A stretch of 64,000 bases of DNA from Rhizomys pruinosus (lineage: Eukaryota > Chordata > Mammalia > Rodentia > Spalacidae), in assembly GCA_009823505.1 (NCBI GenBank), contig VZQC01000610.1, positions 864,248-928,247 of the forward strand, written 5' to 3'. Shown here piece after piece: positions 1-10,095 of this stretch. A program made the position numbers and the translations under genes. Numbering within the stretch: position 1 is the first letter of the stretch; each line of letters starts with the position of its first letter. The notes beneath the pieces were generated by a model. It saw only the letters and a list, made by a program, of their open reading frames with translations, was not told the DNA's origin and did no database searches.

Positions 1-87
1 ACAGATTATACACAGACACCAAGTCATTTTATACAGTGGAAATCTGTAGATTTAGGTATCTGACAGATCTGAAACCAGCCACTCAGG

Positions 88-330
88 ATGCCAACGTACA
101 ACTGTATACATACTGTATACACACATGCATGTCACACACACCCAGGCACCTCACACTTATGTATCCACATGCTCTCATACATACCTGCCCACACATGCAC
201 ACTGCATGTACATGCACAAACTCATGCACTCATACTCACATATATACATATAGGAGCACACACATACACTCATGCATTTATGTTCACATACATGCTCTGT
301 GTCTCAAACACACACACACACACAAATTCA
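88..330. repeat. Degenerate CA/TG-rich low-complexity tract
   Basis: About 240 bases dominated by CACA, CATA and TGCA words, ending in a short pure (CA)n near 310-323. Two overlapping frames stay open across it only because CA-rich sequence lacks stop codons; their products are Thr/His/Cys-rich and look like no protein. It may be the decayed A-rich or CA-rich tail of a SINE, but no SINE body is visible upstream. Confidence 0.7.
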
Positions 331-1163
331 AAGTGACTCTAAAGCAAGGATATAACCCTGTCTCTTCCACCTCCTATGAAGAAAGGTGATCATAAATCTT
401 TAAGTCTTTAATCTCGGCATCTTGCAGTTGCTGAAACAGGCATTGCGCCGATTTCAGGAGCCAGTGCTGTAATAACTTCACTACTCTGCTCCTAAAACCA
501 CATCACTTACAGGAATGTCCTTCAGGAAGAGTGATGACCAGGAGAAGATTTGATTTGGCAGGTGGAGGGAATTTGGAGAAGGACTTTGAACATCCTTCTA
601 AGGAATCTGTCTTCTTCTGAGAACCATACTGGGCTAGGGAGGAAGAAGAAACATGTACCCAGAATTGTAGTCACTTTGGCAACCTAATAGAAAAGGCTTA
701 TGTCTTCAGCTTGTATAAGACATTGATTAAAACAAATGATAAGTTCTGGAATGTAAGAAACTTGGAAGCAGTCAGTTCTGCCTTTAAAACATCTGGGCAA
801 ACTAAAACTCAATGACCTATCTTGGATTTTTGAGAACTGAGGTTGAAGGAAATATTGTCTCTAGACATTTAGGGAAACACAAGTATCCAGAAAGCAACAA
901 TGGAGATGGGGTGACTATGGCCAATGCTGCCAGAGACATAAACTGAGAGTAAGGCACAAAGGGTGATTTTGATAGCTTGCTAGCAGCACAATTTGATATG
1001 CTAAGAGACAGAATACAGACACATATAAAACACTCAAATAAAAATAGCAAAGGAGAGAGAACTGGGAAATAGCCAAATGCCACAATCTATTTTCACTCTA
1101 AGAATGAAACCAGACGAAGATATTAAAAGGTATCAAAAAGAAGAAAGTTTCAATCTCTGATAT
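331..1163. other. Unique AT-rich sequence, no feature recognised
   Basis: No tandem structure, SINE promoter box or L1/LTR hallmark was seen in either orientation. An 88-codon minus-strand frame (817-1083) has no recognisable domain and is within chance expectation. Confidence 0.5.
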
Positions 1164-1372
1164 GGAGCTGGAGAGAAGTCTCTGGTGTTAAAAGCAGCAC
1201 TTGCTGCTCTTCTAGAGGACCTAACCTTGGTTCCTGGCACTCACATCATGTGGTTCACAACCACCTATGTCTCCAACTCCAGGGGATCTGACACCCCCTG
1301 CTGGCATCTGTAGACATGCACTCACATACACATACACTCACATAGACATACACATCCACAGAATTTAAAATA
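1164..1372 (+). repeat. Diverged B2/B3-type SINE
   Basis: It starts with GGAGCTGGAGAGA, has a degenerate tRNA-like head (GTTAAAAGCAGCACTTGCTG), the SINE middle around CTCCAGGGGATCTGACACC, and a CACATACA-rich tail running into AATTTAAAA. Divergence from the young B2 copies in this window is high, so this is an old B3/B2 relative. The subfamily is uncertain. Confidence 0.7.
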
Positions 1373-2124
1373 TCTCTGATAAATATAGACACCAAACCCT
1401 CAACAAAACATTAGTGAAGTCAATCCAATGGTGTTTAAGTAGAGTTAATAACAAGAGTAAGTGGAATCACTTCATGTTTGAAAGACTTATTCAACATGTG
1501 AAGAGAAACATTATCATGCGCATATCAACAGAATAAATGAATGTTCTCGTGCCAGTTGATACAGAACACAGAAATTAGTAGACATAATCCAACAGCTATT
1601 TATCATGAACCATACAGCAGCCTATAGATAGAGGGGAAGTTCCTCAAATTGGCAATTAAAAATTTAAAACACAACAAACATGACCCCTGAGGATGAGGAA
1701 CCAGAGGCATCACTTATGGGCGGGGTGTACAAAGGTCTCATTCTCAATACTTGTATTAATACCACACTGTAAGGTATAGCTAGCGTAATGAGAGTTATAG
1801 CTACTGTAATGAGACAGGGGCAACAGGAAGATGTAACCCCCAAAAGGAAGAGGAATTAAAATGTTTACTCAAAGAGGATTTGATTACATGTGTGTAAAAT
1901 CCCAAACAATTAGCAACAACATTTTACACTGCTAAATATAGCAAAGTGTCAGAAAACAAGTTTAACAATCTCAAATCCAAGCATTTTCTGTATATTAGCA
2001 AGGGGCAATTAAATTGGAACAAGAAAGCAAAACAATAACACTCACCATAAAATTCCCAGCACAAAATACTTAAGTCTGAATACTTTTAAAGTAATTCTTG
2101 AAGACCTAATATATTGGCAACTAG
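1373..2124. other. Unique AT-rich sequence
   Basis: No repeat family was identified. Near 1768-1815 there is a short imperfect duplication around GTAATGAGAGTTATAGCTA and GTAATGAGACAG. No open frame of note. Confidence 0.4.
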
Positions 2125-2135
2125 TAAATTTATTT

Positions 2136-2383
2136 ATTTTTTTATAAATTTTTTATTTATTTCTGTATGTGTATGAATGCACTGTCTGCATGCAAGTCTG
2201 TGCACCCATGTCGTGCAATGACGCGGAGGTCAGAAGAGGGTGTCGGATTCCCCTGGAACTGGAGTTCTCCTGGAATTGGAATCCCAGACGGTTCTCAGCC
2301 GCCATGTGGGTGCTGGGGATCAAACCCGGGTCCTCTGTAAGAGCGGTCGGCGCTCTTAACCACTAGGCCATCTCTCCAGCCCC
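2136..2383 (-). repeat. B2 SINE with internal duplication
   Basis: Full-length minus-strand B2. At its right end it shows GGGGCTGGAGAGATGGCCTA in reverse complement, then the Pol III B box and the CACCCACATGGCGGC core, and ends at the left in a T-rich (A-tail) tract. It carries the doubled TGGAAC/TGGAATTGGAG block typical of the commonest B2 type in this window. An 11-bp target duplication, TAAATTTATTT, flanks it at 2125-2135 and 2385-2395. Confidence 0.9.
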
Positions 2384-2481
2384 ATAAATTTATTTTAATT
2401 AATTCAACAATATTTTGTAAGAGAAAAATTCCCAGCTCATAGCGTGGAAACTCAAATATCAAGAAGTTAGTTCTTTCTAAT

Positions 2482-2930
2482 GTGTAGTGCTGGTTGGTTT
2501 TGCCGACTGTTTTTTTTAAACATTTTTTAAAATTTTTATTTATTTTCGTATGTGTATGAATGTACTGTCTGCATGTAGGTTTGTGCACCCATGTCATGCA
2601 ATGCAGCGGAGGTCAGAAGAGGGTGTCGGATTCCTCTGGAACTGGAGTTAAAGACGGTTCTCAGCCACCATGTGGGTGCCAGGGATCGAACCCGAGTCCT
2701 CTGCAAGAGCAGTTGGCACTCCTAACCGCTAGGCCATCTCTCCAGCCCCAGGTTTTGCCAACTTGATGCAAACTAGAGACACTTGGGAAGAGGGAACCTC
2801 CCTTATGGAATTTCCTTCATCAGAGTGACCTGTAGGCATGTCTGTGAGGCATTTTCTTAATCAGTAATTGTTGCATGAGGTCCCAGCCCACTGCAGGCCC
2901 ACTCAGGTATGGTCAATTGCTTTAAATATA
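2482..2930 (+). mobile_element. MaLR-type LTR fragment split by a B2
   Basis: The LTR start (GTGCTGGTTGGTTTTGCC) lies at 2482-2507 and resumes at 2751 with CAACTTGATGCAAAC, then CTTGGGAAGAGGGAACCTCC, GGCATTTTCTTAATCAGT and GGTCCCAGCCCACTGCAGG. This order matches the 5' half of the intact LTR at 48629-49036. The polyadenylation half is missing. The family assignment follows from that internal comparison. Confidence 0.65.
2508..2750 (-). repeat. B2 SINE without the internal duplication
   Basis: Minus-strand B2 inserted in the LTR fragment at 2482-2930. It is flanked by a 12-bp target duplication with one mismatch, GGTTTTGCCGAC at 2496 and GGTTTTGCCAAC at 2751. It lacks the doubled TGGAATTGGAG block, so it belongs to a shorter subtype than the copy 125 bp upstream. 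Confidence 0.9.
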
Positions 2931-2937
2931 AATATAA

Positions 2938-3052
2938 ATAGATATATTTTATTCTTTATTGGTATATGTGTGTCTGTATATGTGAATGGACACATGTGTA
3001 CAGGTGCCCATGGAGGCCAAAAAATGGCATCATATCTCCTGGTGATTCTTCT
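2938..3052 (-). repeat. Truncated B3/RSINE1-type SINE
   Basis: A T-rich start is followed by GTATATGTGTGTCTG and then CAGGTGCCCATGGAGGCC, the tail half of a minus-strand B3 or RSINE1. The head with its Pol III boxes is absent. Confidence 0.6.
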
Positions 3053-3067
3053 GTCTGCGCATCATGT

Positions 3068-3250
3068 CTGCTCCTGTAAGTAACCCCTCACCCACATCCC
3101 TGTAACACCTCACTCATATTCCTATAAGTAACCCCAATAAAACTTACCATTTCAAAAAGTTCGATTTGGGTGGTATCCTACTTAAGTCTGTTTTTGGTTT
3201 CCTATCTGGGGTGAGTAGATGTTTATTGATGTCTCTACAATAACAGTTTA
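3068..3250 (+). repeat. Unclassified LTR-like segment with short tandem repeats
   Basis: Three imperfect units of about 25 bp (CCTGTAAGTAACCCC, CCTGTAACACCTCAC, CCTATAAGTAACCCC) precede AATAAAACTTACC, which could be a retroviral-type poly(A) signal. The segment GGTTTCCTATCTGGGGTGAG that follows resembles sequence at 10905-10960. The LTR interpretation is an inference. Confidence 0.3.
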
Positions 3251-4773
3251 CATGCAGTAGGTGTTTTTATAGGAAAACATGGGAGCATTAATCACTACAG
3301 AGGTGAGATACCCCTCTTCCCTGTGTTGGGTGTCTGAGTCTTCATCCCGGAAGGTCTCCCCATAGGTTTCCCTGTAGGTTTCTGTCTCTTTGCTATTGAT
3401 TCTCCCCCTCTAACTCACAGATAAAACACAGCATGAAAACCCATAGACCACAAACCACATTTCTCTGCTTCTGAAAACTGCAAAAACCAAACCAAAACAA
3501 AACAAAAAAATCCACCACAGTCTTCTGACACAAAATCTACACCCTGCAGTCCGAGATCTCTTAAGTCTGCATAAATTCCTGCTGCCTCCACCTCCTGCTG
3601 CCTCAAATTTATCTTTAATTGACCTTAATATGGAACTGAAGCAAAAGATTTAATTATTTATCATTATATTAATGAATTGTTTCATATTCTCTACTCTTAA
3701 GCATGTGAACAGATGCATGGACTATTTTCTGTTTCTCTAAGACTATCATTTGCTTTTGATGTGTAAGACATTATTTTCCTCTCTCACAGGTAATGACCCT
3801 AGGAAAAGATAAATTTAATAGAACATCACTAAGCATTCTATCCAGGTGCTCTTTCAGAACACAACTGCTGTTACCAGTAAGCATTTGTAATCAGAATAAA
3901 CAAGCGCAAGCCAACAGCTCTGGCAAGTTCTGACCCCAGCTCCAGAGACCAAACTCCTGTTTCCTGAATTGTATACATAGTTAATCATAAGTAAACCAAA
4001 TATTTACCTAACTTTAGATCAATGAATGCAATATCATTTATTGGACCAGTTATTTGTGGAAGATGACACAATTCCAAGCTGAGTTTTGCCAGTGAAATCT
4101 GCAAGTAATTATTCATAATGATATGTAAATTATCATCAGGCAATTCAGTCAAAAGATTAAAGAGAGAGTGGCAATATTAAAACTCCAGGAATTAGCTGCT
4201 TGTCATAAACACAGCACTATTAAAAAATAAGTTCAGCAATTTGAAAAAGTAAGAAATTTCTCCTCAGGCAAAAGATTTGGAGGAAAAAAATTCTAAGAGG
4301 CACTAAGGTATTTATCTAATCATCAATGAAATCAGTCTTCATGGAAGTTACTCCAGATTTATAGCCGAATTTTCTTTACTTGGCCATTTGCATAGAGATG
4401 TGAACAAAGGAGTCATAGACAACACATATGTGTGAGAGTCCATCATACAGTTGGTGTGAAACTTGAAATATTGTACAGTCTGGCATTTCAAGAGTCTGGC
4501 TCTGAGACAGACTCAAGGTCAAAGTCCTTGGTAGATAGTGGTGCAGCTTTGACTGATCATTCCCCAGCCTCCATCTTCCACTTGGTGAAATGGGAACAGT
4601 TAACAGTTACCTTCCTCATAGAAATGTCTGTTAAACCCAACATGAGTGTAGTCTTTGCATATTGTTTGATTCCATAGGGAAATAATATTTGATGATACAA
4701 GTATTACTATTACTATAGCCATTTTTATGCAGAGGGAAAAATGAAATAATGCTTGGTTTTAAGAAAAAAATTT
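3251..4773. other. Mostly unique sequence
   Basis: AT-rich and low in repeats. No exon, SINE or LTR was recognised on either strand. Small frames (3415-3606 minus, 4432-4677 plus) show no domain, and a short poly(A)-like run lies at 4764-4770. Confidence 0.4.
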
Positions 4774-4915
4774 GGGGGGATTTTAGAGTATAGCTCAGTA
4801 GTAGAGCACTTGACACACAGGTAAATCTTATAGTTGTATTAGGCACTGGAATCAACGAGTCCCTAGAACCATAAAACACACACACATACATATGCACACT
4901 TATACACTTTCTTTT
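4774..4915 (+). repeat. ID-like SINE
   Basis: GGGGGATTTTAGAGTATAGC then TCAGTAGTAGAGCACTTG resembles the tRNA-Ala-derived ID/BC1 head. It continues through CCCTAGAACC to a (CA)-rich tail. Diverged, with no clear target duplication. Confidence 0.55.
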
Positions 4916-4935
4916 TTATATTAAAAATAAACCAG

Positions 4936-5189
4936 GGGGCTGGAGAGATGGCGTAGCGGTTAAGAGCGCCGACCGCTCTTGCAGAGGACCCGGGTTCGAT
5001 CCCCAGCACCCACATGGCGGCCGAGAACCATCTGAAACTCCAATTCCAGGAGAACTCCAGTTCCAGGGGAATCCGACACCCTCTTCTGACCTCCGCGGCA
5101 TTGCACGGCACGGGTGCACAAACTTGCATGCAGGCAGTACATTCCTTCACATACGGAAATAAATAAAATTAATAAAAAAAATAAAAAAA
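4936..5189 (+). repeat. Young B2 SINE with internal duplication
   Basis: Starts GGGGCTGGAGAGATGGCGTA, with an A box (TGGCGTAGCGG) and a perfect B box (GGTTCGATCCC), then the doubled CCAATTCCAGGAGAACTCC block. The tail contains AATAAA motifs. It is flanked by about 9 bp of duplicated AAATAAACC. Near-identical to the copies at 46688 and 54306, so a recently active subfamily. Confidence 0.93.
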
Positions 5190-5203
5190 TAAATAAACCG
5201 AAC

Positions 5204-5304
5204 TGGGCTGGAGAGATGGCTCAGCCATTAAGAGTGCCAACTGCTCTTGCAGTACCCACATGGCGGCAAAGAACTGTCTTTTTTTTTTTTTTTTTTTTTT
5301 TTTT
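5204..5304 (+). repeat. Internally deleted B2 head and homopolymer
   Basis: Only the first half of a B2 is present. GCTCTTGCAG jumps directly to TACCCACATGGCGGC, deleting the B box, and the element then breaks into a poly(T) run that reaches an assembly gap. The poly(T) probably belongs to the next (minus-strand) B1. Confidence 0.75.
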
Positions 5305-5313
5305 NNNNNNNNN
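5305..5313. other. Nine undetermined bases inside a poly(T) run
   Basis: Nine N characters lie within a homopolymer of at least 30 T. True length is unknown, so the junction between the B2 fragment and the B1 may be wrongly assembled. Confidence 0.95.
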
Positions 5314-5398
5314 TTTTTTGGTCTTCTTGAGAAAGGGTTTCCCTGTAGCTCCCACTGTCCTGGAACTTGCTATGTAGACCAGGTTGGCCTTGAACTTT
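5314..5398 (-). repeat. B1 SINE, minus strand, 5'-truncated
   Basis: Poly(T) then GAGAAAGGGTTTCCCTGTAG, CTGGAACTTGCTATGTAGAC and AGGTTGGCCTTGAAC, the 3' two-thirds of a B1 in reverse orientation. It stops abruptly where a plus-strand B1 begins. Confidence 0.88.
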
Positions 5399-5550
5399 AG
5401 TGGCACATACCTTTAATCCTAGCACTTGGGAGGCAGAGGCAGGTGGATGTCTGTGAGTTCAAGGCCAGCCTGGTCTACAGAGTGAGTTGAGTTCTAGGAC
5501 AGCTGGGGCTACAGGGAGACCCTGTCTCAAAAAATAATAAATAAATAAAC
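5399..5550 (+). repeat. B1 SINE, plus strand
   Basis: GTGGCACATACCTTTAATCC, GGGAGGCAGAGGCAGGTGGA, CCAGCCTGGTCTACAGAG and GACCCTGTCTCAAAAAATAA are the ordered B1 landmarks. It is joined head-to-head with the minus-strand B1 to its left, giving an inverted repeat with almost no spacer. Confidence 0.9.
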
Positions 5551-5636
5551 TAAACCATACAAAGGCATACACAGAACAGAACATTCAGGAAATAAATGCA
5601 AAAGGACTACCCCCATCCCCGTGTGTGTGCACACAT

Positions 5637-5667
5637 GTGGTGTGTGTGTGATGTGTGTGTGTGGTGT

Positions 5668-5705
<38 letters not shown>

Positions 5706-5712
5706 GTGTGTG
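5637..5712. repeat. (GT)n microsatellite
   Basis: An interrupted GT tract whose purest part is 5670-5700. It abuts the left end of a B4-type SINE and may have grown from that element's tail. Confidence 0.95.
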
Positions 5713-5977
5713 ACAGGCATGTGTATGTGCAGGCTACAGGCGAATGTCAAGTGTCCTGCTCTATCATGCTCTGTCCTATTCCCTTGAGATTGAATCATGG
5801 AACCCAGAGCTCACCTGAACAAGCCACAGTGCTCCTCTTATCTTCTCCCTAACACTGGGGTTACAAGCATACATGTGACCATGCCCAGATTTTTACACAG
5901 GTGTGGGAAAATAGCACTCAGGTCCTCGTGCATGCACTGCAAATACTCTTACCCACTGAACCACCGCTCCAGTCCAT
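5713..5977 (-). repeat. Diverged B4 (ID_B1) SINE
   Basis: Read on the minus strand it has a degenerate tRNA-like head (GGAGCGGTGGTTCAGTGGGT), then a trailing half containing the complement of AACACTGGGGTTACAAGC. Identified by analogy with copies at 21045 and 43105. Confidence 0.6.
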
Positions 5978-6250
5978 AAATGTAGCAGAATTATTATCCT
6001 TATCTCGCCTCTCTGATAAGTGAGTCATGATTACATTGTAGAGGTGTATGGAGGAGTGACATGCATCAATCAGTACATATCCCTGCATGTCACCCTTTAA
6101 AAATATACACACAAGCTTTTGATCATATTCGCTCCAACTCCTCCCTTTGACTCCTCCCAGATCTAGTCTCGTTTCTTCCTACTCCACCACTTCGTGTTCT
6201 TTTTAAAAATGTAATAGTTTATAGGCTCCGGTTTTCACTGAGCACCTGCT

Positions 6251-6443
6251 TCTGGGATGGGGCTATCTGTCAGAGCATCTGTGGGGCCTTCCAGGATCCA
6301 CACCCACTGTCCACATGCTTCTGGGAGGGGGCTATCTGTCAGAGCATCTGTGGGGCCTTCCAGGACCCACACCCAATGGGTCCTGATTCTGGGATGGGGC
6401 TATCTGTCAGAGCATCTGTGGGACCTTCCAGGACCCACACCCT
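6251..6443. repeat. Three tandem 68-69 bp copies inside an L1 3'UTR
   Basis: TCTGGGATGGGGCTATCTGT recurs at 6251, 6320 and 6388. Each copy contains CAGAGCATCTGTGGG and CCTTCCAGGA(C/T)CCACACCC. The third copy continues into normal L1 3'UTR sequence, so the triplication arose inside the element. Confidence 0.9.
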
Positions 6444-6460
6444 TAAAGATAATTGACTCA

Positions 6461-6701
6461 GGCTGGATAGATGGTTCAGCAGTTAAGAGATCTGGCCACT
6501 CTTACAGAGGACCCAGGTTCAGTTCCCAGCACCTACATGTCCACATGTACACATGCCAGCTAATAACCATCTGTAACTCCAGCTCCAGGAGATCCAACAC
6601 CCTCTTCTGACCTCCTCAGGCATTGCACAACACAGGTGCACTTACACACATGCAGGCAATACACTCATACACATAAAATAAAAATATTTTTTTAAAAGAA
6701 A
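6461..6701 (+). repeat. B3/B2-type SINE
   Basis: GGCTGGATAGATGGTTCAGC, B-box-like GGTTCAGTTCCC, CTCCAGCTCCAGGAGATCC and CCTCTTCTGACCTCC are ordered landmarks, followed by an AATAAAAATA tail. Short AATTGA-containing flanking duplications sit in the L1 fragment. More diverged than the young B2s. Confidence 0.8.
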
Positions 6702-6800
6702 GAAAATTGATTCTCCCTCTCCAAGGAGCCATCAACTGTCCATAGCTCCTCAGTTAGAGGTGGGGCTCAGGAACCGCTTCCCACTCTGAAGGAGTTAAGG

Positions 6801-7944
6801 GGAGGAGGTGAGCCTAAATAAAATAAAAATACATTGAACAGAATTCTCAAAGAATTAATAAAGTGTTTGATCAAGTCATTACCTTAGAAGTCTTAAACTA
6901 TAAATCATGTACCCTGACGTCATTGCTGGGCATCTCCAGGCCAATAAAATACATTTTTGCTACATAGTATATTTTTGTAGCCTAAACCAATACACTGCTT
7001 GAATAAAGTAAGGAGAACAAATACAAACTATCAGACTCTGTCCTTACTGCTAAGCCTTATTCTTGGCTCTTTAATTAACAGTCTCAAAGCTCATTCTACA
7101 CTAGCACATACGGATCCTCCTCTGTGCCTGTTCCTGAATCTTGCCTGTCATATTTCTTCCACAGGTTGAGGAGAGTCATTTCCACCTTGGCTTTGCAGTC
7201 AGCCGGTCACTTTTCCTTTCTGCTAATTGCCTGGCAGTGTTCTAGCACCTCACAGAGAAGGAAGTTGACCCTCAGGTAAATCTCCTTACAGCTGATCTTG
7301 CTGGATCTACAGAGACTGTAGATGGATTGGCCTTCTGACTCCTGAAACTGAAACAGAAGCAATGGTAGGTATTTTCAATGTGCTTTATGTGTGCTGGGAT
7401 TTAAGGGGGTGCTAATGGAAAGGTTGATTATCTTTCTGGGGTCTCACTATTTCTAGAGCTAATGTTATAATTTTGAAAGCAGCTGCACACAGTGAATGTG
7501 CTGTATTTAGAGAATTTTCTCAGCAGTAAATCTACTAATCATGCAATTTAGCCTCTGGTGCATATTCTCTAGCCAGTAATAAATCCAGTAGACATCTTAG
7601 TCTTCACATTCAAACTTTGCTATATTATACTGAGCAAGGAACTTCTAGCACCAGCTTTCAAATATACTCCTATTTAAAAAAGAAAAAAAAACAAATATAC
7701 TCCTAATTTCCATTTCTCAACCAAGAAGTTCAGCACGTTTGGTTCTAGATATCAGGGTGTCTGCACCTGGGTCTCTCCTAGGTGAAGGCCAAGTACTTAC
7801 ACCCCACACCCCACACACTCTTCCAGCCCATGTGCCTCAGCCTGACACATCTATGAGTATGAATTCCACATTGTCTCTGCTATAGCAGAATTTAACACCC
7901 CCCCACACCCAAGACAATTTTTCAGGATGAAATACTATGTGAAA
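6801..7944. other. Unique sequence
   Basis: No repeat family recognised apart from a short C-rich run (CACCCCACACCCCACACAC) at 7801-7820 and an A-rich run at 7676-7692. No open frame above 60 codons. Confidence 0.4.
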
Positions 7945-7960
7945 GGTAACAGTATTTTTT

Positions 7961-8198
7961 TTTAATTTTTATTTATTTCTATATGTGTATGAATGTAGTG
8001 TCTGCATGCAGATCTGTGCACCCGTGTGGTGCAATGCCGCGGAGGTCAGAAGAGGGTTTCCGATTCCCCTGGAACTGGAGCTCTCCTGGAATTGGAGTTT
8101 CAGACGGTTCTCGGCCGCCATGTGGGTGCTGGGGATCTAACCCGGGTCCTCTGCAAGAGCAGTTGGCGCTCCTAACTGCTAGGCCATCTCTCCAGCCC
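7961..8198 (-). repeat. B2 SINE with internal duplication
   Basis: Full-length minus-strand copy. The doubled TGGAACTGGAG/TGGAATTGGAG block is present. The B-box region has GGATCTAACCCGGG, a small change that may weaken Pol III binding. It is flanked by a perfect 16-bp duplication GGTAACAGTATTTTTT at 7945-7960 and 8199-8214. Confidence 0.93.
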
Positions 8199-8409
8199 GG
8201 TAACAGTATTTTTTAAATTAGCTCCTATTTGCTCTTTCGGAAAGGGGGAGTTTCCTACACTGGATTTTTAGGCCTCTGTGGTCACTTAGTCCCAACACCA
8301 AAGAATTCTGCATCTGTATCACTCAGATGAATCACACCCTGTAGGATGACTCCCCAACCACACATAGGTCATGTAGAAGTTTGCACTCAAGAGGCCAGTG
8401 AATACCTAG

Positions 8410-8420
8410 TGAGTGTGTGT

Positions 8421-8459
<39 letters not shown>

Positions 8460-8466
8460 TGTGTAG
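8410..8466. repeat. (GT)n microsatellite
   Basis: A GT tract with a few GA interruptions, not linked to any SINE tail that I can see. Confidence 0.95.
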
Positions 8467-8992
8467 GGGTGGTTCTATTGTAATGAGATGGTGAGATGCT
8501 TCCTGGTTCCCATGGAGGATGTGATTAGCTTATGTCAATAAATTTGTCCTCTAACAAAGGACTGAAGCTCACCTCTTAGGGTTTACCAGGAACCAAACCT
8601 GGTCTCCAGGCTAATAAGGGACTTTAGTCTACCTATCTTATTCATGGAATAAGAACTTACATTGGACCATCTAAACCCCACCCACTTCTCCACGGATTTC
8701 AATGAAACCCATACTCTGGCTAGTCATTTTAGATTTCACACCATGATAGTAGACACGCTAGACAGTGTTTTCCCTTGGAAGGAGCACTGCTGACTTCTGC
8801 TGCTCAGCTATAGGGGATCAAAGCCAGGTCTCACTTATTTTGTGGGATGGTTCTTACATAACTTTCCCAAGAGCTTCTAGTTCAACTTGAATGTTTAAAC
8901 AGAGAGGTCCTGTGATCTTTACTTGTGACTCTGAAACATGCTGGCTGAAATGAGGCCCAAGCTCAGGTATGCCCACAGGTGTTATTCAAAAC
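8467..8992. other. Unclassified sequence
   Basis: Contains ACCAGGAACCAAACCTGGTC, an inverted repeat with ACCAGG/CCTGGT arms at about 8585-8604. No known family or coding frame recognised. Confidence 0.35.
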
Positions 8993-9002
8993 AAGCACTC
9001 TG

Positions 9003-9227
9003 GGAGCTGGAGACTTGGCCTAGCCCTTAAGAGTACCAACTGCTCTTGCAGCTTTGATCCCCAGCACCCACACGGCAGTGAAAGAAAACCGTCTTAACCA
9101 CTAGGCCATTTCTCCAGCCCCTCCAACGCCCTCTTCTGACCTCCGCAGCATTGCATGACACGGGTGCACAAACCTACATGCAGACAGTACATTCATACAC
9201 ATAAAAAATAAATAAAATTAAAAAAAT
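9003..9227 (+). repeat. Rearranged B2 SINE with an inverted internal piece
   Basis: It begins as a plus-strand B2 (GAGCTGGAGACTTGGCCTAG). After GAAAACCGTCT it switches to TTAACCACTAGGCCATTTC TCCAGCCCC, the reverse complement of the B2 5' end, then resumes plus-strand B2 from CCCTCTTCTGACCTCCG to an AATAAATAAAATT tail. A single pair of AAGCACTCTG duplications (8993-9002 and 9228-9237) bounds the whole, so it was inserted as one unit or rearranged afterwards. Confidence 0.85.
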
Positions 9228-9359
9228 AAGCACTCTGTAGACTCTCACTTTCAGTATATTTGCCAGTTATAGGTTTCTCTGTGAATCACCATCTGCTGCA
9301 TAAGAAGACTTCTCTGGTGAGAGTTGAGAGATGCATTCATCTATGGGTATTAAAATAAA

Positions 9360-9895
9360 CTATTAGGAGCCAATTTAATGCAATAGCTATTTAGCAGAAA
9401 ACTCATATCGGGGTCTCCTTTATGCCTTATGAACTATGTAACAGCCTCAGATTCCTAAGCCTGATATCAATGCCAGATATAAGCTCTGTCCTATGAAGCG
9501 ACCGTAAGTCCAGTTAGAGAGTAGTTGTTTACCCATATTTGTGCCACTATTGCACTGGCGGGGACATCTTGCCAGGCTACTTGTTGTACTTTACAGGATT
9601 CACCAACATAAGGAACTTTTGGCAACTGATGGGTGCTGGGTTGGGGGAGGGGCAGCTCCTCTAAACATGGGACTCCTGGTAGGTTAAACAGGCTCTTGTG
9701 GATGAACCCACACTAAAGGACATTTTGGGACAAAAATTAGACTCTGTAGGCCTTATTATATTTGAAATAGAGTACATCAAATTTCGCAGAGGACAGTAAG
9801 GGGGTATGTGGATAGGGAGGGGCTATAAATACCATCAAATTATATTGCATAAAAATCATTAAAATGTAGAAAAAAAGGAAAACAGTATTTGTTTC
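9360..9895 (+). mobile_element. Probable Lx-type L1 3'UTR fragment
   Basis: TTTGTGCCACTATTGCACTGG, ATCTTGCCAGGC and TACAGGATTCACCAAC are in the order I recall for Lx-type L1 3'UTR. The segment ends in a G-rich stretch (GGGGGTATGTGGATAGGGAGG) and an A-rich tail near 9870-9890. Family assignment is from memory. Confidence 0.5.
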
Positions 9896-9939
9896 CTTAG
9901 ACTCTGCTGGTGCATGATGAGAAATTGAAGCAGTGAGTT

Positions 9940-10095
9940 GGGGTGGGGAGATGGCTCTCTGGGTAAGAGCTCTTGCCTTGAAAGCATGAGGACCTGTGTT
10001 TGAGTTTCCAGCACCTACATAAGAAGCCAGATATGGCCACGCATATGTATAACCCCAATGCAGTGGTGGGTAGGCAGGCAGAGTATCACTGAGTT
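9940..10095 (+). repeat. B4/ID_B1 SINE fragment
   Basis: GGGGTGGGGAGATGGCTCTC, GCATGAGGACCTGTGTTTGAG and CCAGCACCTACATAAGAAGCC are B4 head landmarks. The B1-like second half is decayed. Confidence 0.7.

Larger units (their letters stand above)
6108..6800 (-). mobile_element. Lx-like L1 3'UTR fragment, interrupted
   Basis: TTTTGATCATATTCGCTCC, CCTCCCAGATCTAG and CACTTCGTGTTCTTTTT, with later CCATCAACTGTCCATAGCTC and TCAGTTAGAGGTGGGGCTCA, match the reverse complement of the Lx-type L1 3'UTR. Its centre is expanded by a 68-bp triplication (6251-6443) and split by a B3-like SINE (6461-6701). Confidence 0.75.

Noticed and set aside
4936..5189. tRNA-like sequence with A and B boxes
   Set aside because: This is the head of a B2 SINE with tail and target duplication, not a tRNA gene. 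The same applies to the other B2, B3, B4 and ID heads.
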